Shown here: positions 1 to 4,385 of the stretch, one piece after another
Position numbering within the stretch: position 1 is the stretch's first letter
Layout of the letters: the number at the start of each line of letters is the position of its first letter
Made by a program: the position numbers and the translations under genes
The notes under the pieces: model-generated
The model's database searches: none
The model's input: only the letters and a program-made list of their open reading frames with translations
Told to the model about the DNA's origin: nothing
Assembly (NCBI GenBank): GCA_017542695.1
Contig: JAFXWT010000129.1
Span: 1 to 5,429 of the forward strand
Length of the DNA: 5,429 nucleotides
Reading direction: 5' to 3'
Source of the DNA: Clostridia bacterium
GTDB taxonomy: Bacteria > Bacillota_A > Clostridia > Oscillospirales > CAG-272

Positions 1-325
1 AGAAAACATTGAGAGTTATTTTTCTTTTTCCGCTCAGATGTTGGGGCAAGGCGAGTTCTTTATTCTGCGCGCGAAAGGCAATAGCATGATCGGCGCGAAT
101 ATAGAAGACGGAGATCTCGTTATCGTCCGTCAACAAGACACCGCAAAGGAGGGGGAGATAGTAGTTGCGCTTGTTAATGATGAAGCGACTTTGAAACGCT
201 ATTACATTGATAAGCGAAAGAAGAAAATACGGCTTCACCCCGAGAATCCCGAATTGTCGGATATGTATTTTGACAAGGTGGATATCCAAGGTGTCGCAAT
301 AAAAGTTATGAAAGATGTAAAATAA
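1..325 (+). CDS. lexA: LexA repressor, C-terminal S24 peptidase domain (5' partial)
   Basis: LexA represses the SOS DNA-damage regulon and inactivates itself by RecA-stimulated autocleavage. The frame is open from base 2, so the N-terminal winged-helix DNA-binding domain and the Ala-Gly cleavage site lie outside the window; the ATG at 38 is internal. About 107 residues remain. They show the family landmarks in order: an ENIESYF stretch, FFILRAKGNSM carrying the catalytic serine (codon 83-85), DGDLVIVR, the EIVVALV strand, DEATLKRYY carrying the catalytic lysine (codon 194-196), and RLHPENPE. The protein ends in TAA at 323-325. An AT-rich perfect inverted repeat (arms 317-324 and 328-335, GTAAAATA/TATTTTAC) spans the stop, but no T tract follows, so it is not a convincing terminator. 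A phage-type LexA-like repressor would have a similar C-terminal domain; the PENPE segment and overall match favour true LexA. Confidence 0.93.
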   Translation, partial: ENIESYFSFSAQMLGQGEFFILRAKGNSMIGANIEDGDLVIVRQQDTAKEGEIVVALVNDEATLKRYYIDKRKKKIRLHPENPELSDMYFDKVDIQGVAIKVMKDVK

Positions 326-435
326 CATATTTTACGGGTCAATAACCGTGACTTACCACGCAGGCGGAGTCCCTAACCCCTGCAATGTAGTTTGTCAAAT
401 ACACCGGGAAGTGGCCGAGGGAAAGGAGGATGAAA

Positions 436-627
436 ATGTTTAAGATCGTTTCATGTCCTTAATGCGGAAAACGCATATGCCGTGCGGAAATCGGCAGTTC
501 GGTAGTTATCAGCTGTCATTCCTGCAAAATCGATTATCGAGCGACGGTCGATAAAGACGGTGGCGTTTATGTATTGCCGTTTGCGACTAATGATCCTACT
601 GCGGTTTTGAAACCGAAGAGAGCATAA
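436..627 (+). pseudogene. Small zinc-ribbon protein (Com-like) interrupted by one in-frame TAA
   Basis: Read through a single TAA at 460-462, this frame encodes a 63-residue protein with a four-cysteine zinc ribbon: C-P-stop-C-G-K near the N-terminus and C-H-S-C about 17 residues later, then a hydrophilic tail ending at TAA 625-627. The stop falls on the variable x of CPxC, where related zinc ribbons often carry Lys, Gln or Glu, each one base change from TAA. The start at 436 has AGGAGG at 424-429 with 6-base spacing; the in-frame ATG at 430 is too close to the Shine-Dalgarno. No frameshift is needed and no in-frame start lies just after the stop. Small CPxCG ribbons of this kind include Mu Com-type translational regulators, but similarity here is only at motif level. 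The likeliest reading is a recent nonsense mutation (or a base-call error). A changed code is unlikely because neighbouring genes end in TAA. Confidence 0.72.
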
Positions 628-666
628 GTCCAATCGTAAAATATAGGCGAAGATTACAACTGAATA

Positions 667-791
667 TCGTTGAGGCGACGAAGAGAATAAACCCTGAACC
701 CGGCTTAGTACCGCTATGAGGGACTGAGCGTTGCCAAAAATTGTCGTGACTGCTTGATAGGCAGTCCAAGAGTGCGCTGTATTTGGCTTGC
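667..791 (+). promoter_or_regulatory. Foldable leader RNA between zinc ribbon and terminator
   Basis: The gene-free stretch 628-1001 opens with a series of complementary arms. TCGTT 667-671 pairs with GACGA 677-681. CCCT 692-695 pairs with AGGG 719-722 around CGG 701-703/CCG 711-713. GC 728-729 plus GCCAAA 733-738 pair with TTTGGC 782-787 plus GC 790-791, enclosing a GACTGC/GCAGTC hairpin (748-753/761-766). GGACTG 721-726 could instead pair with CAGTCC 762-767. This is consistent with a structured 5' leader, or a small RNA ending at the terminator at 817-879. I do not recognise a named riboswitch class and see no clear promoter for it. No covariation could be tested. Confidence 0.4.
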
Positions 792-799
792 AATCGTGC

Positions 800-833
800 A
801 GCTAAGTGACCATCAGGAGCCCTGACAATAGCT
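800..833 (+). promoter_or_regulatory. Candidate antiterminator hairpin
   Basis: TCAGG 813-817 and CCTGA 821-825 form a perfect 5-bp stem with loop AGC, and AGCTA 800-804 can pair with TAGCT 829-833 outside it. Bases 817-833 are also the 5' arm of the terminator that follows, so the two folds are mutually exclusive. This is the layout of a transcription attenuator: the upstream fold would prevent the terminator. No ligand, leader peptide or protein site was identified, so the function is inferred from layout alone. Confidence 0.42.
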
Positions 834-879
834 AAATCACATTTTTCGTGTGGTTTATCTGTTGTTAGGCTCTTTTTTT
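817..879 (+). terminator. Strong intrinsic terminator
   Basis: Arms 817-841 and 849-872 form about 24 base pairs, including four G-T wobbles, with only C822 bulged and a C832/T858 mismatch. The base is GAGCC/GGCTC, the apical loop is 7 bases (842-848), and seven T residues follow at 873-879. It ends any transcript coming from the lexA/zinc-ribbon side. The long, imperfect stem is larger than a simple terminator needs, which fits a regulated terminator competing with the hairpin at 813-825. Confidence 0.85.
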
Positions 880-902
880 ATGCCCTAAATAGGTGAAACC
901 AC

Positions 903-945
903 CCCCACAACCGTGATTTGGCAAGCGGTTGCGGGGACTTTTTTT
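903..945 (+). terminator. Second intrinsic terminator
   Basis: CCCCACAACCG 903-913 pairs with CGGTTGCGGGG 926-936 with one A/C mismatch, over a 12-base loop, followed by AC and seven T residues (939-945). It lies only 23 bases after the end of the first terminator's T tract, so together they form a tandem block just upstream of the sigma-like gene. Confidence 0.8.
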
Positions 946-954
946 GTTGGAAAT

Positions 955-993
955 CTCCGTAAACCGATTTCTCAAGAAATCAAAAAACGGAGG
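955..993 (+). promoter_or_regulatory. Hairpin burying the ribosome binding site of the sigma-like gene
   Basis: CTCCGT 955-960 pairs with ACGGAG 987-992. Inside it, GATTTC 966-971 pairs with GAAATC 976-981 around the loop TCAA. The Shine-Dalgarno GGAGG (989-993), 8 bases before the ATG at 1002, is almost entirely in the outer stem. Because TTTTT follows at 994-998, the same hairpin could also act as a weak terminator. Either way it would reduce expression of the downstream gene unless opened. The pairing is seen in the sequence; the regulatory role is inferred. Confidence 0.5.
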
Positions 994-1001
994 TTTTTAC
1001 A

Positions 1002-1445
1002 ATGAAAAAATTCACAACTGAAACAACGGTCAAAGGCAAAACGAAAACCATTTTCGTCTATGTGGACGATGAAACGGCTCGTATGCTCAGAGGATTGGAT
1101 GAACAGTCTCGACGAGAGTATATCTTGTCCGAACACGAGATCTATCTGAACCAATTAAGAGAAACGAGAAGACATTGTTCTCTGGATGAAAGCATGGAGC
1201 ACGGGATTGAGTTTATGGACAGCGCTCCTTCTCCTGAAGAGGCATTGATTCAAGACGACGTGTTCGCCACCTTGCGGAAAGCCATTCACGCATTGAAAGA
1301 AGAGGAGAAATGGCTTATCACTGAAGTGTTTTATAAGAAGCGCGCGAAAACAGATATCGCGCGGGAACTTGGCATTTCGAAACAGGCGATAGACTCTCGT
1401 CTTATGCGAATTTTCAAAAAATTAAAAGAAATTTTGACTTTGTGA
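1002..1445 (+). CDS. Sigma-70 region-4-like helix-turn-helix protein
   Basis: This 147-residue protein has a C-terminal helix-turn-helix resembling region 4 of sigma-70 factors. Residues 100-145 contain a hydrophobic helix (EEEKWLITEVF) followed by TDIARELGISKQAIDSRLMRIFKKLKEIL, with the typical A-x-x-LGIS-x-x-A-x-x-R pattern of the turn and recognition helix. The N-terminal part (YVDDETARMLRGLDEQSRREY, then a charged helix with RRHCSLDE) does not show a recognisable region 2, so it lacks the usual -10-binding and core-binding module. Small proteins of this type are widespread on clostridial integrative elements and are usually annotated as sigma-70 family or sigma-like. It probably binds DNA as a regulator; full sigma activity is uncertain. 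The start is set by GGAGG 989-993 with 8-base spacing. Two terminators and a hairpin over the ribosome binding site precede it, so expression is probably tightly limited. Confidence 0.8.
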   Translation: MKKFTTETTVKGKTKTIFVYVDDETARMLRGLDEQSRREYILSEHEIYLNQLRETRRHCSLDESMEHGIEFMDSAPSPEEALIQDDVFATLRKAIHALKEEEKWLITEVFYKKRAKTDIARELGISKQAIDSRLMRIFKKLKEILTL

Positions 1446-1477
1446 CTTGACTTTGGCGTTTTTCGTGCCTTTTAAGT

Positions 1478-1555
1478 GAGGGGCGCAAGAGCAATGAAGA
1501 GCGCAAGAGTGAAAATTCAAAGGAAAAATGACTTCAAGACTCTTGCCGCCCCCTC
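1478..1555 (+). promoter_or_regulatory. Leader with repeated GCGCAAGAG and alternative stems
   Basis: GCGCAAGAG occurs at 1483-1491 and again at 1501-1509. A single downstream arm at 1540-1555 (CTCTTGC then CCGCCCCCTC) can pair with the first copy extended by GAGGGG (1478-1491, about 13-14 pairs with a small bulge), or with the second copy (1503-1510 with 1539-1546, 8 pairs). The structure ends 9 bases before the Shine-Dalgarno of the next gene. It is not followed by a T tract, so it is not a standard terminator. Just upstream, GGC 1455-1457/GCC 1467-1469 with a TTTT run is at most a weak terminator for the sigma-like gene. Confidence 0.38.
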
Positions 1556-1578
1556 GAATAAATGAGGAGGAAAAAGCC

Positions 1579-1827
1579 ATGATTTCATTTCTTGATTCAG
1601 TCCAAGGCGCTTCAAACGTATATCGAACGAAGGATTTTATCGTTTGTCAGAAACTTTCGTTCATTCGTTTGTCGGCGCGGAACCTTCTGATTATGAGCGA
1701 GGATATTTATTTCCTGCGTTCGGAAAAGAGGGACTACGAATATGAGTTCATCTTCAAGCCGAGAGGCAGCAAGATCGACGGCAAGCGTATTCACACAGGT
1801 TCTTATACGCGAATCTACGTCGAGTAA
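1579..1827 (+). CDS. Small protein of unknown function
   Basis: An 82-residue protein that I do not recognise. It begins MISFLDSVQGASNVYRTKDF, has a middle rich in hydrophobic and basic residues (CQKLSFIRLSARNLLIMSEDIYFL), and ends with a charged segment (KRDYEYEFIFKPRGSKIDGKRIHTGSYTRIYVE) whose alternation of hydrophobic and polar residues suggests beta strands. There is no signal peptide or membrane segment. The ATG at 1579 is preferred because AGGAGG lies at 1565-1570, 8 bases upstream. An in-frame ATG at 1528 would add 17 residues, has only a weak AGGA before it, and would begin inside the loop of the leader structure. It sits 133 bases after the sigma-like gene on the same strand and may share a transcript with it. 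Confidence 0.68.
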   Translation: MISFLDSVQGASNVYRTKDFIVCQKLSFIRLSARNLLIMSEDIYFLRSEKRDYEYEFIFKPRGSKIDGKRIHTGSYTRIYVE

Positions 1828-1864
1828 CCAATGGTAGCAATTGCGCAAAGGGTGAAAGTAATAA

Positions 1865-1931
1865 CCGATAATCGGCGACCACGTGGATAAAGACGGCCGT
1901 CTTCGCCTAATCGCCGGGAACGTGTTGTTCC
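1865..1931. repeat. Cluster of inverted repeats in intergenic region
   Basis: Five short palindromes lie within 67 bases: CCGAT/ATCGG (1865-1869/1871-1875), CCACGTGG (1879-1886), a 14-bp perfect palindrome AAGACGGCCGTCTT (1890-1903), an outer pair CGGCGA/TCGCCG (1873-1878/1911-1916) enclosing the previous two, and GGAAC/GTTCC (1917-1921/1927-1931). It could be a regulator-binding region or a branched RNA upstream of the operon that starts at 2034. No protein-coding frame here is convincing. A short AAGTT/AACTT repeat (1951-1955/1962-1966) in AT-rich DNA follows and may be near the operon promoter, but no consensus -35/-10 pair could be assigned. Confidence 0.42.
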
Positions 1932-2033
1932 GAAGAGTCCCTGCGCGCAAAAGTTATATACAACTTAATATTTTTTGTTTCGGCTGAGCCAGCGGCATTA
2001 CGGGCAAAGAAAACAAAACAAGGAGGAAATGCT

Positions 2034-2315
2034 ATGTCTAATAAGAGTAGCGGATCGGGCAGCTCCAAATACAACAACCGCAAATGGTCTGTCCCGTCCA
2101 AACGCGCAAAAGCATACGCGGAAGACAGAAAGGCGAAAGTCCATACCTATGGAAAGAAGGAAGGAAAAGAGCTCACCGACTATGAAGCCGGTATGCGTTC
2201 GGGCTACCTGCAATGCCAAGGGGACCACGCCGGTCTGTACAAGTACAAGAAAGCCCTTGCGGAGGGCAAATCCAAGAGCGAGGCAAAGAAGATCTCGCAA
2301 ACCAAAACCAAGTAA
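2034..2315 (+). CDS. Small basic cytoplasmic protein of unknown function
   Basis: A 93-residue, lysine-rich protein with no signal peptide or membrane segment. Residues 1-15 are a Ser/Gly/Asn-rich flexible start. Residues 17-47 are strongly basic (KWSVPSKRAKAYAEDRKAKVHTYGKK). Residues 49-88 look like a compact helical unit (DYEAGMRSGYLQCQGDHAGLYKYKKALAEGKSKSEAKK). A nucleic-acid-binding or adaptor role is possible from charge alone, but no domain is recognised. The start is well supported: AAGGAGG at 2020-2026, 7 bases before ATG. It ends in three consecutive in-frame stops (TAA TAA TAG, 2313-2321), which prevents read-through into the next gene, 22 bases downstream. It is the first gene of the operon running to the window end. 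Confidence 0.78.
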   Translation: MSNKSSGSGSSKYNNRKWSVPSKRAKAYAEDRKAKVHTYGKKEGKELTDYEAGMRSGYLQCQGDHAGLYKYKKALAEGKSKSEAKKISQTKTK

Positions 2316-2337
2316 TAATAGGAGGAAAAGTATCTAA

Positions 2338-2676
2338 ATGCAGAAAGAGTATTTTATCGAAAAGGAGCCCTACACCAAGGGCGGCAAAACGTTCAATTCG
2401 CACGTCGTTAAGGGGACGCTTCTCGGCAAAGAGGTAAAAGCAACCCTCGTTCCCCCCGATCCCGGCGGCTACCAGCTTTTGGAAGTCATCGTCGGCGACA
2501 AGGCGAAGTACCCGCTTACGGTTACCCCGTTCTCGATGACCACCGAAAACGGCGACGTCATTTCCGGCAACACCTACAGCGTGGAGGCAACCGATGCGGA
2601 CGGTACCGTCTATTCCATCAAGTTGCAGCCCTTGAAGAAGTCGGACAAGGCAATTTTGAAAGCGCTCATTAAGTAA
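2338..2676 (+). CDS. Small probable beta-rich protein of unknown function
   Basis: A 112-residue protein with no signal peptide, membrane segment or cysteine. Alternating hydrophobic/polar runs (KTFNSHVVKGTLLGKEVKATLV at 17-38, QLLEVIVG at 46-53, YPLTVTPFSM at 58-67, TYSVEATDADGTVYSIKLQPL at 79-99) suggest a beta-sandwich or barrel, followed by a short C-terminal helix (KSDKAILKALIK). I do not recognise the family. AGGAGG at 2320-2325 lies 12 bases before the ATG, longer than usual, but a TAA codon directly precedes the ATG in frame, so no earlier start is possible. It is probably cytoplasmic and co-translated with the basic protein before it; the next gene starts 14 bases after its stop. Confidence 0.76.
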   Translation: MQKEYFIEKEPYTKGGKTFNSHVVKGTLLGKEVKATLVPPDPGGYQLLEVIVGDKAKYPLTVTPFSMTTENGDVISGNTYSVEATDADGTVYSIKLQPLKKSDKAILKALIK

Positions 2677-2690
2677 GAATGAGGTGGAAC

Positions 2691-3782
2691 ATGAAAGCAT
2701 TAAGTCAGGAGAAGAAAAAGCAGATTTTGTTCATTTGCGTCGTCGTCCTCTTGGTGCTTGTGGTGTTCGGCTTCACGATCGGAGCGTGCTTCCTGGCGGA
2801 CAAATCCAAATCCGAAGAATCGGAGGCGAATATGTCCGCCCTTCTTTCGGAAGGAACGGATAAGGCGATGAGCGGAGACGTTCTCGATTTTGAGAGTGTT
2901 TCCATGTCGTCCGAAGAAGCCGTCCCTTCCTCGGAGGAAGTACATTCGGTCACGGTCGAATTATCCAAGCCCTTGTTTCTCGCAGGTGGGACCGGTGGTA
3001 ATACCGTTTCCTATACGATCAACGCAACCGTTCTCCCCGCTACGGCGAAAAATAAGAATGTGACGTGGACTGCCGCGTGGGGCGATTCGTCCAATACGAG
3101 TGCGGTATCTACCTATCTGACCGTCACCCCCGCCGCTGCCGGTAGCACGACCGCGACGATCACCTGTTTGAAGCCCTTTACGGGAAACATCATCGTCACC
3201 TGTACCACCCAAGAAAGCGGCTTCGAGGCGGCTTGTGTCGTTCAGTTCAAAGGCGTACCGAGTTCTATTACCCTTACGGGAGATCTCACGGCAGACTCAA
3301 ACGGCAAGTTCAACGTCATTCCGGGGAAGAACTACGCAATGCAGATCAACCTTGCGAACGTGTATAACCAAATCGGCTCCGAGTACAGCGACTACACCTA
3401 TTCCTTAACTGGCGTAGGTCAATTCAAGGTTGGTTATTGCGAGCACTACAACACGTCCGGAAAGGATGTTTGGTATGACAATTCGTATAAGACCGTGAAC
3501 GTCGACGATCTGAAAGATCAGTTTGTCACCGTCACTCAAAGCGGTAACTCCATCACCATCACGACTATCAAGAGTTTCGAAAGCTATTACAAGACGAAAA
3601 CCCGTATGGATGGCGGCAGGACTTGGGGGTACGATGATAAGTTCAAAGAGTTCGTGACGGATTGCTATTTCAAGCTCGCCGTGCGTGAAAACACCTCGGG
3701 ACTCGTCAAGGAGTACATCATAAATTTTGATCCCACTCTCGTAGCCGGAATTTCTCTGACTCCCATGACCATCACCTTCTAA
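2691..3782 (+). CDS. Membrane-anchored protein with bacterial Ig-like (Big_2-type) domain
   Basis: A 363-residue predicted cell-surface protein. A basic N-terminus (MKALSQEKKKQ) precedes one hydrophobic segment at residues 12-35, which should anchor it with the rest outside. IGAC at 30-33 loosely fits a lipobox, so lipoprotein processing is possible but not clear. Residues 37-84 are an acidic Ser/Glu-rich linker. Residues 85-188 resemble a Big_2 Ig-like domain: VHSVTVELSKPLFL, INATVLPATAKNKNVTW, TATIT and a closing AACVVQFKG strand. Residues 189-363 look beta-rich and are not recognised; they are rich in Tyr, Asn, Ser and Thr. The start at 2691 is favoured by GAGGTGG at 2681-2687; an in-frame ATG at 2679 has no ribosome binding site. 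Big_2 domains are common in adhesins and surface proteins, so binding or scaffolding outside the cell is the likely role. It is third in the operon. Confidence 0.8.
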   Translation: MKALSQEKKKQILFICVVVLLVLVVFGFTIGACFLADKSKSEESEANMSALLSEGTDKAMSGDVLDFESVSMSSEEAVPSSEEVHSVTVELSKPLFLAGGTGGNTVSYTINATVLPATAKNKNVTWTAAWGDSSNTSAVSTYLTVTPAAAGSTTATITCLKPFTGNIIVTCTTQESGFEAACVVQFKGVPSSITLTGDLTADSNGKFNVIPGKNYAMQINLANVYNQIGSEYSDYTYSLTGVGQFKVGYCEHYNTSGKDVWYDNSYKTVNVDDLKDQFVTVTQSGNSITITTIKSFESYYKTKTRMDGGRTWGYDDKFKEFVTDCYFKLAVRENTSGLVKEYIINFDPTLVAGISLTPMTITF

Positions 3783-3797
3783 AAGGAGGTGGCGCCT

Positions 3798-4385
3798 ATG
3801 AAGAAAACCGGTAAGATTGGAAAAATCGTTTCCATTGTCGTCGCCATTTTGGTGGTTGCGACCGTCGCCGGCCTCCTCGCCTTCTTCACGAATGGGTTTA
3901 CCACGGATTTCCAAACGACCTATGTCGAATGTGGCGAGGATAAGATCGTGGGTAGTGCTTCGGGATATGCGCTGACGCCGGACCATCCGCTCTCCCTGAA
4001 AGTGGTTTCGCCTTTCAAGACGGGATCTGCAAAGAGCGGGTATTCGGTGAAAGTGGTCCCTCACTATATTTCCGGTCACGACTTCGATTTCACCATAGAC
4101 GGAAACGTTTATGCGTACAGCAAGGAGAAAGACCTGTCAGCCGGGTTCAATATCAACTACAAGGATGACGGTTTCGATATCCAAGCCAAAGGTGGAATCA
4201 ATGAAGTGCTACACGCCGTCTATCCGGGGAAAGAGATTAGCGACTGCTCCGCCTATGTGTACAAGGATATGTACGCATTGGTTATTACGCCTTATTCGGG
4301 CGGTGGAGAAACGACGATCTATTTCAGCGGATTTGACGAAATGGTTACGAGAGTTGTGTTGGATAGGGAGGTGCTTGTGTTTTGA
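3798..4385 (+). CDS. Membrane-anchored extracytoplasmic protein of unknown function
   Basis: A 195-residue protein. A Lys-rich N-terminus (MKKTGKIGK) precedes a hydrophobic segment at residues 10-31 (IVSIVVAILVVATVAGLLAFF) that lacks a clear signal peptidase site, so it is probably an uncleaved anchor. The remaining 160 or so residues should lie outside the membrane; they look beta-rich, with two cysteines (45 and 150) that could form a disulfide. No family is recognised. The ATG at 3798 is chosen because AGGAGG at 3784-3789 lies 8 bases upstream; an in-frame GTG at 3789 overlaps the Shine-Dalgarno. It lies 15 bases after the Ig-like gene and its TGA overlaps the next gene's TTG by 4 bases, so translation of the two is probably coupled. 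Confidence 0.78.
   Translation: MKKTGKIGKIVSIVVAILVVATVAGLLAFFTNGFTTDFQTTYVECGEDKIVGSASGYALTPDHPLSLKVVSPFKTGSAKSGYSVKVVPHYISGHDFDFTIDGNVYAYSKEKDLSAGFNINYKDDGFDIQAKGGINEVLHAVYPGKEISDCSAYVYKDMYALVITPYSGGGETTIYFSGFDEMVTRVVLDREVLVF

Noticed and set aside
406..420. tRNA-like AAGTGGCCGAGG resembling the start of a Leu/Ser tRNA
   Set aside because: No anticodon arm, T arm or acceptor stem follows; the segment leads straight into a ribosome binding site.
460..462. Reassigned TAA codon (alternative genetic code)
   Set aside because: lexA and at least three other genes in the window end in TAA at sensible positions, and one ends in tandem TAA TAA TAG.
1447..1475. Promoter TTGACT with TTTTAA at 17-base spacing after the sigma-like gene
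   Set aside because: The -35 is good but the -10 matches the consensus at only half its positions; not strong enough to list.
1918..1930. LexA (SOS) box
   Set aside because: The GAAC and GTTC halves are separated by 5 bases instead of the 4 expected for Gram-positive LexA boxes.
1612..1950. Minus-strand frame of 112 codons
   Set aside because: It overlaps the 82-residue + strand gene and crosses the palindromic spacer; no convincing protein features.
1831..1987. Short + strand fragments (ATG at 1831, 19 codons; a second frame with DKDGRLRLIAG around 1886-1918) that might be pieces of a frameshifted small gene
   Set aside because: No ribosome binding site, the pieces are in different frames, and the region's palindromes explain its composition as well. 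Not enough to call a pseudogene.
2173..2700. Minus-strand frame of 175 codons
   Set aside because: It is antisense to the two small operon genes, which have good ribosome binding sites and operon spacing. No supporting start signal or family resemblance.
3405..4079. Long minus-strand reading frame of 224 codons
   Set aside because: It lies opposite two well-supported + strand genes with ribosome binding sites, signal or anchor segments and clear protein character; its translation is low in complexity and resembles a reverse-strand shadow.
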